From NCBI GenBank assembly GCA_016744695.1, contig JADGDV010000028.1, forward strand, positions 1-49,795: a stretch of 49,795 nucleotides of DNA. Reading direction: 5' to 3'. The stretch is from Hahellaceae bacterium. GTDB lineage: Bacteria; Pseudomonadota; Gammaproteobacteria; Pseudomonadales; Oleiphilaceae. This document shows positions 15,701-25,078 of the stretch, piece after piece. Under the pieces are notes generated by a model that was given only the letters and a program-made list of their open reading frames with translations, did no database searches and had not been told where the DNA came from. The position numbers were made by a program, and so were the translations under genes. The stretch's first letter is position 1; each line of letters begins with the position of its first letter.

Positions 15701-15807
15701 CCCTGTAAGCCACAGGTTCAAGCCTTCTATACTGCATCCTCCTTGGCATATAAGCACACTTTATGCATTGCCAGTTTAAAAAGACAAAACCTGATCTCGC
15801 CCCCCCT

Positions 15808-17265
15808 TTATAGCGCATTATAAATACTGGAAGCAGCTCGCCCTCCCTTGCCTGTCCAGTCAGTATGAGAAAACTCTCCTCTTGGTTTATCTTTTCGCTC
15901 ATAGGTATGCGCACCAAAATAATCTCGCTGGGCTTGTAGCAAATTCGCAGGCAAACTACCCGTAGTAAAAGCATCAAAAAATGACAAACCAGATGCAGTA
16001 CAAGGCATCGGAAGCCCCAACTCAAAGGTCTTAGATAGTATTTTTCTCCACGCGGGCGTACAGCGAATCAGGAGGTTTTTGAAATGATCATCCATACCCA
16101 GAAAAACCAATTCAGGGTTCGATTGAAAGGCGTCACGAATATTCTCTAAAAAAGCACTACGTATAATACAACCTCCTCTCCACATCAAGGCTACATTACC
16201 ATAATTCAGCTGCCACTTACGCTCATCAGAGATACGCTTCATCAACATAAAACCTTGAGCATAAGAAATGACTTTAGCGGCCAGTAAAGACTGACGTAGC
16301 GCTTCAAGCCATTCAGAACGGCCTCCAGATATCGGGGTTATATGTTTATCAAACAAGGCCTCAAACTGCTGCCGCTCTTCTTTTAAACCAGACAAGTAAC
16401 GCGCATAAACTGACTCGCTAATTAACGTTAAAGGCACTCCTGCATCAAGCGCAGTAATACCGGTTAATTTGCCTGTTCCTTTTTGTCCGGCGACATCAAG
16501 AATATTCTCAAGTAAAGGGTTGCCCTCTTCTTCATAAGCAAGAATATTGGCGGTAATTTCTACAAGATAGCTATTTAACTCCGTCTTATTCCAGTCAGAA
16601 AAAGTCTGGTGCATCTCCTGATGACTCATATTCAAAGCTGTTTTCATAAAGTGATAGGACTCTGAAATCAACTGCATATCACCGTATTCGATGCCATTAT
16701 GCACCATCTTCACGAAGTGCCCGGCACCACCAGAACCGACCCAATCACAACAAATTTCTCCATTTTCAGTACGTGCCGCAATGCACTGAAAAATATTTTT
16801 TACCAAAGGCCATGCACGCTCATCACCACCAGGCATAATTGAAGGGCCATTACGCGCCCCCTCTTCACCACCTGAAACGCCCATCCCAATATAATGAAGC
16901 CCCTGTTTACCCAACGCCTTTACTCGCCGTTCGGTGTCAATAAAATCAGAATTACCTCCATCGATAATTACATCACCTTCAGACAGTAAAGGTTCAAGTT
17001 GGCTTATATACTGATCAACCACCTCTCCCGCTCGCACCATTAGCATTACTTTTCTTGGCGACTCTAAACGTGAGACCATATCCTCAAGACTCGATGCGCC
17101 TTGAATATCAGTGCCTTTTGCAGGCCCTTGGATAAAATCAGATACTTTCATTTGTGTGCGATTATAAGCAACGACTTTCACACCGTGATCATTCATATTT
17201 AGAATCAGGTTCTGCCCCATTACGGCCAACCCGATCACGGCTATGTCTGATTTTTTCCCTGTCAT
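15808..17265 (-). CDS. gnd: 6-phosphogluconate dehydrogenase (decarboxylating)
   Basis: A 485-residue cytosolic enzyme that converts 6-phosphogluconate to ribulose 5-phosphate, CO2 and NADPH. Visible motifs are AVIGLAVMGQNLILNM (NADP+-binding loop), VIDGGNSDF, YIGMGVSGGEEGARNGPSIM (substrate site) and GSGGAGHFVKMVHNGIEYGD with the catalytic Lys and Asn. I start it at the ATG at 17265, after AAAGG and a 7-nt spacer; an in-frame ATG at 17286 would overlap pgl by 11 nt. It is last of zwf-pgl-gnd, the complete oxidative pentose phosphate branch. No edd/eda genes accompany it here. Confidence 0.95.
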   Translation of the reverse strand: MTGKKSDIAVIGLAVMGQNLILNMNDHGVKVVAYNRTQMKVSDFIQGPAKGTDIQGASSLEDMVSRLESPRKVMLMVRAGEVVDQYISQLEPLLSEGDVIIDGGNSDFIDTERRVKALGKQGLHYIGMGVSGGEEGARNGPSIMPGGDERAWPLVKNIFQCIAARTENGEICCDWVGSGGAGHFVKMVHNGIEYGDMQLISESYHFMKTALNMSHQEMHQTFSDWNKTELNSYLVEITANILAYEEEGNPLLENILDVAGQKGTGKLTGITALDAGVPLTLISESVYARYLSGLKEERQQFEALFDKHITPISGGRSEWLEALRQSLLAAKVISYAQGFMLMKRISDERKWQLNYGNVALMWRGGCIIRSAFLENIRDAFQSNPELVFLGMDDHFKNLLIRCTPAWRKILSKTFELGLPMPCTASGLSFFDAFTTGSLPANLLQAQRDYFGAHTYERKDKPRGEFSHTDWTGKGGRAASSIYNAL

Positions 17266-17275
17266 GGAGATACCT

Positions 17276-18028
17276 TTATTGTTCATTTAAGCCGCTGGCT
17301 GACTGTACATCCAAATACCATTCTGTTGGACCCTGAATCGATTTGATACTGCCTGCTGGCAAACCTTCCGATGATGGTTCGTTATTCAATAAAACCGCAA
17401 CTATTTGTTTCTTACCTTCTCCCAATGCCAGATAGGTCACACGCTTTGCCGCACAGATCGCAGGGGCACTTAAGGACACCCGCGCCTGCTGAGTGTCAGG
17501 GTGATAAGCAAGCACCGCATTTTGCGAGGTTTCAGAGTCTGTGCAACCTGGAAACAAAGAAGCTGTATGCCCATCCTCCCCTATACCTAGAATTACCCAA
17601 TCATAAATAGGCCGAACTTTACCGCTTACTGTACACAACGGCAAACAGGCCTCCATTTCATCTTTGAAATCTATGCAGGCTTTTTCGGGCAATAATTCGC
17701 CATGTATTGGATGAAGATTGTCTGCTGGAATCAATACCTGACTAAACAACAAGCGCATTGCCTCCCCATAGTTACTCTGCTCGTGCTTGGGTGAAACACA
17801 GCGTTCATCTCCCCACCAAAAATGCAGATGCTTCCAGTTTATCTGGCTAGCATAATCACTGTGAGCAATAAAGCCAAAAATATGTTTAGGTGTGCTACCA
17901 CCAGACAAAGAAATATTCACTATTTCCGTGCCCCTGCTCAAGTTCAACCACTGCTGAGCAATCGATTCGGCCATTGCGTCGTTTGAATCAAAAATGCAGA
18001 TCTTGGGGTCTTCTCTATATGTGATCAT
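17276..18028 (-). CDS. pgl: 6-phosphogluconolactonase (DevB type)
   Basis: A 250-residue enzyme hydrolysing 6-phosphogluconolactone to 6-phosphogluconate. The family motifs are ISLSGGSTPKHIF, HFWWGDERCVSPKHEQSNYG and WVILGIGEDGHTASLFPG. It is related to glucosamine-6-phosphate isomerases, but the gene order zwf-pgl-gnd settles the role. The ATG at 18028 follows AGAGG; zwf ends 20 nt upstream. Length is typical for DevB-type lactonases. Confidence 0.94.
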   Translation of the reverse strand: MITYREDPKICIFDSNDAMAESIAQQWLNLSRGTEIVNISLSGGSTPKHIFGFIAHSDYASQINWKHLHFWWGDERCVSPKHEQSNYGEAMRLLFSQVLIPADNLHPIHGELLPEKACIDFKDEMEACLPLCTVSGKVRPIYDWVILGIGEDGHTASLFPGCTDSETSQNAVLAYHPDTQQARVSLSAPAICAAKRVTYLALGEGKKQIVAVLLNNEPSSEGLPAGSIKSIQGPTEWYLDVQSASGLNEQ

Positions 18029-18048
18029 ATAAGCCTCTTTAGTGAAAT

Positions 18049-19563
18049 CTATAATTCACAATACTGAGTATTGGCCAAATTCTTACAGGGGAAACGCCAA
18101 CTCCGCTTATCTACTTGTAAAAGATACTCAGCCTCTTTGGGCCCCCATGTACCACAAGCATAGCCATGTAATGCATGCTTACCTTTTTGGTAAGCGAGTA
18201 TAGGCTCTACAAACTTCCAGCAAGCTTGCACAGCATCACTGCGTGCAAAGAGTGTGGCATCACCATTCAACGCATCCAACAGTAAACGTTCATAAGCATT
18301 GAGTAAACGGCCATCAATTTCACCTTCATCAGCAAGGTCCTGATAACGAAAGTCCATCGTTACTTCTTTTGCTTCGAAGCCTGAACCGGGGTTTTTCAAA
18401 CCAAACTGCATCATGATGCCCTCGTCGGGTTGAATTCGAAGGATCAGTTTATTGGCTGGTGCATTCTGGCCAAAGACGGGGTGAGGTGTCTGCTTAAAAT
18501 GAATCACAACCTCCGTCACCCGCGTAGGTAAACGTTTACCCGTTCGAACATAAAAAGGCACGCCATTCCAACGCCAATTATTGATAAACAGCTTCATGGC
18601 AACATATGTTTCAGTTCTTGAATCGTTTGCGACACCAGGTTCTTGTCGGTACGCGACCATGTTGTCGCCTTGCACCGTTGATTCCGTATACTGGCCAAGC
18701 ACGATATTATTTTTTAGATCATCCTCACTAATCGGCTTCAAACTCTGTAACACTTTAACGACTTCATTACGTGTCGAGTCTGCATTAATCACTGCCGGCG
18801 GTTCCATTGCCACCATAGCTAGAACTTGCAACAAATGGTTTTGAAGCATATCCCTTAGCGCACCCGCACCTTCATAGTAACGACCTCTAGCCTCAACCCC
18901 CAACTTCTCAGCGCCGGTGATCTCTATATAATCAACATACTTTCGATCCCACAGAGGCTCAAACATGCCATTAGCAAAACGGAAAACCAGTAAATTTTGA
19001 ACCGTCTCTTTACCCAAATAATGATCGATACGATAAATTTGAGATTCATCAAAGAAGTGATGTAGGCTCTTATCAAGAGCAATGGCGGACGCAAGGTCAT
19101 ACCCAAGGGGCTTCTCAATGACAATACGCTTCCACCCATCCCCTTGGTCTAGCAAATTGCTTTTCGATAAGCACTCCGGTATCACCGTAAACAAGCTGGG
19201 AGGCGTCGCCAAATAGAACAATGTGTTATAGGGGGTATTATAATGATTATAAAGATCATTTAAGCTTAGAGATAACTTAGCATAGTCATTTTCATCTGAC
19301 GTATTAATAGCCAAATAATAAACATGTTCAAGAAATGTAAGTAAAGTACCCTCATCAACATCAGAGTGTTCAATCAACGCCAGAGATAACGCCTCTCGAT
19401 AGCTTTCAGAGCTATAGTTTGTGCGGGACACCCCTAGAATAAAAAAACAATCAGGAAGCTGCTTAGTTACATAAAGTTGATATAAAGCAGGAATCAACTT
19501 ACGAAATGATAAGTCGCCTGAAGCACCAAAAATAACAATATTACTATTATCTGGAATACGCAT
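18049..19563 (-). CDS. zwf: Glucose-6-phosphate 1-dehydrogenase
   Basis: A 504-residue enzyme making 6-phosphogluconolactone and NADPH. The coenzyme fingerprint [20 protein letters not shown] opens the protein. The substrate motif RIDHYLGKE contains the catalytic His and Lys and is followed by [12 protein letters not shown]. It is the first gene of the three-gene operon and reads away from a 526-bp noncoding region that must hold the promoter. Length and motifs are normal for the family. Confidence 0.96.
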   Translation of the reverse strand: MRIPDNSNIVIFGASGDLSFRKLIPALYQLYVTKQLPDCFFILGVSRTNYSSESYREALSLALIEHSDVDEGTLLTFLEHVYYLAINTSDENDYAKLSLSLNDLYNHYNTPYNTLFYLATPPSLFTVIPECLSKSNLLDQGDGWKRIVIEKPLGYDLASAIALDKSLHHFFDESQIYRIDHYLGKETVQNLLVFRFANGMFEPLWDRKYVDYIEITGAEKLGVEARGRYYEGAGALRDMLQNHLLQVLAMVAMEPPAVINADSTRNEVVKVLQSLKPISEDDLKNNIVLGQYTESTVQGDNMVAYRQEPGVANDSRTETYVAMKLFINNWRWNGVPFYVRTGKRLPTRVTEVVIHFKQTPHPVFGQNAPANKLILRIQPDEGIMMQFGLKNPGSGFEAKEVTMDFRYQDLADEGEIDGRLLNAYERLLLDALNGDATLFARSDAVQACWKFVEPILAYQKGKHALHGYACGTWGPKEAEYLLQVDKRSWRFPCKNLANTQYCEL

Positions 19564-20089
19564 TGATCAGTTCCCTGTGTGCCGATAACCCACGATCATA
19601 AATACCTACTCTGGGTCAGAGTCTCATATTTTGCAACGACTACATAGATTAAACAACCTAACTCTATTTATAGCTTGAAAGTATACAATGCAAAGCAGTC
19701 CTAAGGTCTCACAAACTCATCTAATATGCTGGCGTTATGTTTTTACGCTTTTCACTACATAAACGTTTGTAATTTTTTTCACAGAAAACTCTAATAAAAA
19801 TAAAAGGAATCGATTCTCTAAAACTACTGGAAATCTTGCAGGAAGGAGTGGTTGATCACTGAAATACTGTAAAATAATCGTGGAGAAACCAACGTATTGT
19901 TTATCAGCAAGGCTGTCATATACACGTTAAAAAACGTTTAGTATAACGAGCAAAGCCAAGTAGACACTTTGACTATAAATTTAATAGCTATAGTCAAAGT
20001 TAACGCCTCAACTCATTACATTGTAATTTTTAGCTGAGACACTACTTAGCTTTACTGTTCTCACGCGCTAATAGCGTGCGTGGATAAGT
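19564..20089. other. Intergenic region between zwf and the Lys-rich gene
   Basis: No gene. The region contains the zwf promoter side and a perfect 12-bp inverted repeat, ACTTTGACTATA (19966-19977) and TATAGTCAAAGT (19989-20000), with an 11-nt loop. This may end transcription of the ppk2/Lys-rich unit, though it lies about 90 nt past the stop. TTACATTGTAA near 20018 is a small palindrome. Confidence 0.5.
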
Positions 20090-20455
20090 CTACTTCTTCT
20101 TAGAAGATTTCTTTTTAGAAGACTTCTTTTTTGAGCCTTTCTTAGCTTTTTTCTTTGCTGTATTTTTTGATACTTTTTTCTTAGCAACTTGTTCAGTTTT
20201 CGCTTCACTCAATGCTTTAATTGCCTTTTTAAGATTATCTTTAGCTGTTTGCGCCTTAGACTCTGCTTTCGCTGCCTTTGCTTTGGCGCTCTTTGCTTTA
20301 GCGGTTTTCGCCTTAGACTCTGCTTTCTCTGCCTTTGCTTTAGCGCTCTTTGCTTTAGCTTTCGCTTTTTTTGCAACTTTTAATGCTTTTTCTGCGTCTT
20401 TTTTACTTTTCTTTAGTGCTTTTTTAAGTATTTCTAACTTCTTTTTATCACTCAT
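20090..20455 (-). CDS. Lys/Ala-rich histone H1-like (AlgP-like) protein
   Basis: A 121-residue, extremely basic protein built almost only from Lys, Ala, Ser and Glu. Residues about 1-85 form AKAKS/AKAKA-type helical repeats, including a 19-residue unit present twice in tandem with slight changes. The tail (about 95-121) is nearly pure K/S (KKKAKKGSKKKSSKKKSSKKK). Similar H1-like proteins such as AlgP bind DNA and, in Pseudomonas aeruginosa, AlgP has been connected with polyphosphate granule spacing. Here the gene lies 49 nt downstream of a polyphosphate kinase in the same direction, which suggests, but does not prove, a polyphosphate-granule or nucleoid role. Confidence 0.75.
   Translation of the reverse strand: MSDKKKLEILKKALKKSKKDAEKALKVAKKAKAKAKSAKAKAEKAESKAKTAKAKSAKAKAAKAESKAQTAKDNLKKAIKALSEAKTEQVAKKKVSKNTAKKKAKKGSKKKSSKKKSSKKK
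20253..20366 (-). repeat. 57-bp tandem duplication inside the Lys/Ala-rich gene
   Basis: Two adjacent 57-bp units (20253-20309 and 20310-20366) encode two near-identical 19-residue segments. The second differs by only a few substitutions, so the gene grew by a recent in-frame duplication. Confidence 0.7.
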
Positions 20456-20504
20456 ATTTATTATCTCTTAATGTATGGAGGTTTTCACATAATTGAACCC
20501 GAGG

Positions 20505-21410
20505 TTAAGCGTGTTCATCTTTTTCGTATATTTGCTCAGAGGTACCTGCTATCAACGGATCAGGCACTCTCACCACATCACGATCCTTGCCTGTATAATT
20601 CAATTGATTAAGAAAGTGACGTAAACAGTTAATACGTCCTCGTTTCTTATCATCAGAACGAATAATGGTCCATGGAGCATCTTTTGTGTCGGTATGGAAC
20701 ATCATGTCGTCTTTTGCTTTGCTGTAATCATCCCAGCGAGCTAATGATGCTAAATCAACAGGGCTAAGCTTCCATTGTTTTAATGGATCTTTCTTTCGTG
20801 ATTTAAAGCGTCTAAATTGCTCTGTACGGCTAGCTGAAAACCAGTATTTAAATACTTTAATACCGCTATTAACCAACATACGTTCAAACTCAGGCGCTTG
20901 TCTGAGGAACTCTAGGTATTCTTGATCACTGCAATACCCCATAACCTTCTCAACACCTGCTCGGTTATACCAAGAGCGATCAAAAAGAATAATTTCACCT
21001 TTACTGGGTAAATGCTGAATATAGCGTTGGAAATACCATTGATTACGTTCGTGTGCACTGGGTTTCTCAAGTGCTATGACGTGCGCGCCTCGAGGATTAA
21101 GATGCTCCATAAAACGCTTTATGGTGCCACCTTTACCTGCTGCATCACGACCTTCAAAAATAATTACAACACGCTGCTTAGTGTCTTTCACCCAGCTTTG
21201 CATTTTAAGTAATTCTATCTGCAGTTCATGCTTTTCACGCTCATATTCAAGTACACACATTTTCTTTTTGTATGGATACGTACCTTCAGCATTCCAAGGA
21301 ATTTTTCCGTTTTTTGCATCAAGATCGAATATGATATTTGGTTGATCATTAGTATTACTTTTTTTCAATTTACCTTTTTTACTGTTTTTAGAGCTGTGTT
21401 TCTTCGCCAT
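20505..21410 (-). CDS. ppk2: Polyphosphate kinase 2, PA0141-like class I
   Basis: A 301-residue PPK2 that makes nucleoside triphosphates from polyphosphate and diphosphates, or the reverse. Walker A is GRDAAGKGG at 87-95; Walker B and lid residues are ILFDRSWYNRAGVE; HLPSKGEIILF, KYWFSASRTEQFRRFKSR, KQWKLSPVDL and RWDDYSKAKDDM follow the P. aeruginosa PA0141 pattern closely. The first 20 residues are Lys/Ser-rich (AKKHSSKNSKKGKLKKS), an extension that could contact polyphosphate. The start has AGGTAAAATTA before ATG and further copies of AGGTAAA in tandem upstream. It is divergent from a LysR gene and followed by the H1-like gene. Confidence 0.93.
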   Translation of the reverse strand: MAKKHSSKNSKKGKLKKSNTNDQPNIIFDLDAKNGKIPWNAEGTYPYKKKMCVLEYEREKHELQIELLKMQSWVKDTKQRVVIIFEGRDAAGKGGTIKRFMEHLNPRGAHVIALEKPSAHERNQWYFQRYIQHLPSKGEIILFDRSWYNRAGVEKVMGYCSDQEYLEFLRQAPEFERMLVNSGIKVFKYWFSASRTEQFRRFKSRKKDPLKQWKLSPVDLASLARWDDYSKAKDDMMFHTDTKDAPWTIIRSDDKKRGRINCLRHFLNQLNYTGKDRDVVRVPDPLIAGTSEQIYEKDEHA

Positions 21411-21415
21411 TAATT

Positions 21416-21446
21416 TTACCTATTTATTTACCTATTTATTTACCTA
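21416..21446 (-). repeat. 12-bp tandem repeat in the ppk2 leader
   Basis: TTTACCTATTTA repeats with a 12-bp period for about 2.6 units. On the ppk2 strand this gives three successive AGGTAAA copies ahead of the ATG, the nearest usable as ribosome site. Copy-number change would alter spacing of the leader. Confidence 0.6.
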
Positions 21447-21598
21447 CATACCTAAGACTTAGCTCATATATTCGCTAGTGTCTAATTATTTAGCGAGATT
21501 TTGATGCGTAGTCACATTAATTAATTAAAAGTATGACATTTATTCTTATATAATTTAAATTGTATTAAATTATACTCTTGATAACTTTTTATTATCTT

Positions 21599-22495
21599 AT
21601 GAACATAACCCAATTAAGACTTTTTAGAGATATTGCTCGAGACCTGAGCTTTGTAAAAGTAGCCAAAAAAAATCACATTACCCAGCCTGCGGTAAGTGTT
21701 CATATTAAGAAACTTGAACATGAGTTAGGGAAAACACTCTTTATCCGCACGCCCCATAACACTCAACTAACATCGGAAGGAGAGTTAATACTATCTGATG
21801 TCAAAGAAATTTTACGACTATGCGACAGCTTGAAAATTCGCTCCAGTTATAGCCAGGGGGTTTTAGAGGGTAATATTCGTATCGCTACAATTCATAGTGT
21901 TGGCATGTATGAAATGGGAGAATTTTTATCCTCCTTTATGAAAGCATTCCCTAAAGTACATATACACTTGGAGTACCGGCGGTTTGATGACATATACAAC
22001 CTGCTGCTCAAAGAAAAAGTTGATCTTGGCATGGTTGCTTTCCCTGAAAAACGAACAAGAGTTGAGACAATTGACTGTGGCATAGATGAGTTGATACTCA
22101 TTGTAGCCAAAGGGCACCCGCTAAGTGCAAAAAAATCTGTGCTACTTGAGCAAATTGATGGCGAACCTTTTATAGCATTTGATGATGGCCAGCCCACAAG
22201 AGAAGCAATAGATAAACTACTTAGTGAAAAGAATGTCAACGTAGATCTGCGAATGAGCAACGACAATATCTATGCGATAAAAAAAGCAGTAGAAGCTAAC
22301 GTCGGCGTATCTATTGTCCCGCTAAATACGGTTAATGAAGAAGTTCACCACGGCACTTTAGTGAGACTTAAAATTCGCAATGCGAACTTATCACGCCCAC
22401 TAGCTTTATTAAAACTAAAGAAAACAAAGCTTAATACGCCACTTGAGATTTTTGTTAACAAGCTGCTTGCGTTCAGTGTTAGCAAGAAAAAATAA
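21599..22495 (+). CDS. LysR-family transcriptional regulator
   Basis: A 298-residue LysR regulator starting at the ATG at 21599 (MNITQLRLFRDIA); an ATG at 21578 would add seven unlikely residues. The winged HTH spans about 1-60 (DLSFVKVAKKNHITQPAVSVHIKKLEHELGKTLF), and the effector-binding domain follows from about residue 88 (IRIATIHSVGMYEMGEFL). It resembles the CysB/CbbR-like branch, but the effector cannot be named. It is divergent from ppk2 with a 188-bp gap and may regulate it. No obvious ribosome site is visible. Confidence 0.88.
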   Translation: MNITQLRLFRDIARDLSFVKVAKKNHITQPAVSVHIKKLEHELGKTLFIRTPHNTQLTSEGELILSDVKEILRLCDSLKIRSSYSQGVLEGNIRIATIHSVGMYEMGEFLSSFMKAFPKVHIHLEYRRFDDIYNLLLKEKVDLGMVAFPEKRTRVETIDCGIDELILIVAKGHPLSAKKSVLLEQIDGEPFIAFDDGQPTREAIDKLLSEKNVNVDLRMSNDNIYAIKKAVEANVGVSIVPLNTVNEEVHHGTLVRLKIRNANLSRPLALLKLKKTKLNTPLEIFVNKLLAFSVSKKK

Positions 22496-22514
22496 TATAG
22501 GAATAAATATAGAT

Positions 22515-22551
22515 AAACCTAGAAGCCAGCTAGTAATGGGCCCCTAGGTTT
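22515..22551. terminator. Hairpin between convergent LysR and DUF6160-like genes
   Basis: AAACCTAG (22515-22522) pairs with CTAGGTTT (22544-22551) across a 21-nt loop that itself contains GGGCCC. It sits between two convergent stop codons, so a two-way terminator is likely. Confidence 0.5.
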
Positions 22552-22572
22552 TAAGAATTACTTGATTTAAAA

Positions 22573-23616
22573 TTAGTGACCATACACTAACAAATCAGCC
22601 TGAATAACAAAATCAGTAAAGTACACTTCTCCAATACTCGGAGCACTACCAAACTGAACATGCGGTGCGTCGATATCCATCCTTAAATCAATATCATGAA
22701 CAGCCAAACCTGTAACACCTGATGTATTACTAATACCTTGCGATATTTTTGCTGACACACTGGCAAAACCAAATCTACCAAGGGAGTCTGCACCACGTGT
22801 ATTATGTATTTTTACATCTCTTAATTTTAAATTCGCAAAATTAAACAAGACGATCAAATCACCATTATCCCAATCCATATCAAGGTCAGTAATTCTAAAG
22901 TTTGCGTCTATCTCTACACCTGAATCAGAAACAGACATACTTCCATTTGCAATATCGGTGAAGGTATTCGTTCCATTTCTAACAATAATATCTGTCGGCC
23001 CAAGATATCCTTTCATGCTAATATCAGAGAACATTAAATTCCCTGCAGTGGTAGCGCTACCCGGTGCGTAAGTGCTTTCTGCATACTCAACAGAACCAAC
23101 CGTCAATTCAAAATCAGTTGATGTCGTATAAGCCTCTAAATTCTGAGCTGATGTATTTGAACCAAGAACACCTGGGTCAGTCGCATCAATATGGATAACT
23201 AAGTCACCATCATTAAATGTATCACCGAACTGCCCGCCACCGAGGTCATACTTGGCAACAGCGTGTGCCACATCAGCATCGGATGCGCTTACCAGACCTT
23301 GATCTGCCCACTCTGCAACTCTGGAAAAGCCACGATGGAGCACTTCATTATCACCAGTAACGTCAATTGTCATCAAAATATTATCTAATGACGTTCCCCC
23401 GGCACCACCCAAGAATATGTCTCTCGCTAACAAGTAACCTTGATCTTTATACGCAACCTCAGCTATTTCAACTTTAGCCTCAAGTTCAATGGAAATTCCA
23501 GATTGACCGGTAACGCTACCGAGCACTTGATCATCAAGAACTTTCATTTCGGCAAAAGAAGATTCGACTAATAGTAACCCTGTTGCAGCCCCTACAATGA
23601 CTTTTAGGCCGTTCAT
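22573..23616 (-). CDS. Secreted beta-rich protein, DUF6160-like (VTGQ motif)
   Basis: A 347-residue exported protein with a signal peptide ending near SSFA (residue 22). Directly after it comes MKVLDDQVLGSVTGQSGISIELEAKVEI, the LxDxxLxxVTGQxGIxI element found at the mature N-terminus of DUF6160/FilA-like proteins of marine and soil gammaproteobacteria. The rest is Gly/Asp-rich with alternating hydrophobics (DGDLVIHIDATDPG, DWDNGDLIVLFNF), as in beta-helix or beta-sandwich surface proteins. A GAGGAAG ribosome site precedes the ATG. It stands alone. The biological role is unknown; some relatives are described as parts of putative pilus systems. Confidence 0.72.
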   Translation of the reverse strand: MNGLKVIVGAATGLLLVESSFAEMKVLDDQVLGSVTGQSGISIELEAKVEIAEVAYKDQGYLLARDIFLGGAGGTSLDNILMTIDVTGDNEVLHRGFSRVAEWADQGLVSASDADVAHAVAKYDLGGGQFGDTFNDGDLVIHIDATDPGVLGSNTSAQNLEAYTTSTDFELTVGSVEYAESTYAPGSATTAGNLMFSDISMKGYLGPTDIIVRNGTNTFTDIANGSMSVSDSGVEIDANFRITDLDMDWDNGDLIVLFNFANLKLRDVKIHNTRGADSLGRFGFASVSAKISQGISNTSGVTGLAVHDIDLRMDIDAPHVQFGSAPSIGEVYFTDFVIQADLLVYGH

Positions 23617-23816
23617 AATACTTCCTCGTGAATTTATTTTTTTTATTAATTTTATATGAGTAAAATAATATAATTACAAAGAGAACAAAACCGAGACACT
23701 CGTCACATTGGATTACATAAATTAACAAATTTAATGCCTTTGTTTACCTCGATATTGGCCTCCATATTGCTTAACTAAATATATACCTTTTTAGATTAAG
23801 CTCAGAGGCCAAAATA

Positions 23817-24458
23817 ATGTCACTTGTCAGCCATGAACCACCTTATCAACTCCCCCAGGATATATCTCGCTCAACATTATTAAATAATGAGGCAAGTAAA
23901 GGCGTACAAGCTCTTCAAGAAAGCATTCTCCCAGTAGATGCTGTCGACTTAAGACCATCAACAGGCGTGAAATCTTCGCCTAAAAAAGTTCATGTAAATG
24001 AATACAAAGATGCCGTAGGGAAAGACTCTGCCTTCATTAAAGACACCCTTAGGAACAAACTTGCCGAAGTGGGTATGAATCCTGAAATGAAAATTGAGAT
24101 TTCCAAAGACTTATTTGGCAATTTTCAAGCAAAGGGAAATGGCATGCCGAATGCGATGGAGCAAGTAAATACAGACTTAAACAACAACAGTGCATTTCGA
24201 GATGCGTTTAATCGTTTAAGTACTGATCAACCTACATTAGATTATGTTGATAACGTTGTGAAAGTGGCCAACGCGTACGGAGTTACTAACAACGTTTTTG
24301 CAAGTCTTGTTAGTGAAACATCAGACAACAATGGTCTATCGGATATTGCACATCGCTATGACGCACTCAAAGAAAATGTAGCCAATACTCAGGGCATCGA
24401 GCTTTTCATGAGTGATAAGTTCAATGCCCAAGATTTCCGATTTGTAATGAATGGCTAG
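23817..24458 (+). CDS. Hypothetical protein, alpha-helical
   Basis: A 213-residue soluble protein with no signal peptide or membrane segment and no family I recognise. The N-terminal 60 residues look unstructured (Pro, Ser, Gln); from about 68 it seems folded, with KDSAFIKDTLRNKLAEVGM, MKIEISKDLFGNFQAKG and AMEQVNTDLNNNSAFRDAFNRLS, then helices around LDYVDNVVKVANAYG. GAGG lies 9 nt before the ATG. Its TAG shares the tetranucleotide CTAG with the stop of the convergent yciO-like gene. The composition is protein-like, so the gene is probably real. Confidence 0.7.
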   Translation: MSLVSHEPPYQLPQDISRSTLLNNEASKGVQALQESILPVDAVDLRPSTGVKSSPKKVHVNEYKDAVGKDSAFIKDTLRNKLAEVGMNPEMKIEISKDLFGNFQAKGNGMPNAMEQVNTDLNNNSAFRDAFNRLSTDQPTLDYVDNVVKVANAYGVTNNVFASLVSETSDNNGLSDIAHRYDALKENVANTQGIELFMSDKFNAQDFRFVMNG

Positions 24459-25078
24459 CCACCAAAAGGAACCGGGTCTCCCTTACCTTCACGAACGATC
24501 TCTGGCGCATCTCCCGTCATATTTACAACGGTTGTAGGTTCATAACCACAAAAACCACCATCAACAACCAAATCTAGCTCATGTTCCAGCATACTTCTGA
24601 TTTCATAAGGGTCTGTCATTGGGGTATCGTCACCAGGCAATATCAGGGTCGTACTCATTAAAGGTTCGCCAAGCTCTTCGCACAACGCTAATGCAATATT
24701 ATTCTCAGGTACCCTCACCCCAATTTGTCTTCTCTTAGGGTGCATTAAGCGCCTAGGCACTTCGGAGCTAGCCGGTAAAATAAATGTATAAGCACCTGGT
24801 GTATTATGTTTTAGCAAACGGTAACAGCTATTATCAACCTTGGCGTAGACACCTAATTCAGAAAGGTCCCGACAAACCAGTGTAAAATTATGCTTATCAT
24901 CTAATCGACGAATACGACGAATTTTGTCAACAGCGGCCTTATCACCAATATGGCAACCTAAAGCGTAAGCCGAATCGGTTGGGTAAGCGATAACACCTCC
25001 CGACCTAACAATTTCAACCGCTTGATTAATTAGACGTTGCTGAGGGTTATCTGGGTGAATTTGGAAAAACTGACTCAT
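24455..25078 (-). CDS. yciO: YciO, YrdC/Sua5-family protein
   Basis: A 207-residue YrdC-domain protein very similar in order of motifs to E. coli YciO: MSQFFQIHPDNPQQRLINQA opens it, followed by GGVIAYPTDSAYALGC (ATP/threonylcarbamoyl-AMP site), KIRRIRRLDDKHNFTLVCRDL and GEPLMSTTLILPGDD. YrdC/Sua5 relatives make threonylcarbamoyl-AMP for tRNA t6A; YciO has the fold but its own role is less settled. The ATG overlaps the bolA-like TGA by 4 nt, giving translational coupling. Confidence 0.92.
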   Translation of the reverse strand: MSQFFQIHPDNPQQRLINQAVEIVRSGGVIAYPTDSAYALGCHIGDKAAVDKIRRIRRLDDKHNFTLVCRDLSELGVYAKVDNSCYRLLKHNTPGAYTFILPASSEVPRRLMHPKRRQIGVRVPENNIALALCEELGEPLMSTTLILPGDDTPMTDPYEIRSMLEHELDLVVDGGFCGYEPTTVVNMTGDAPEIVREGKGDPVPFGG

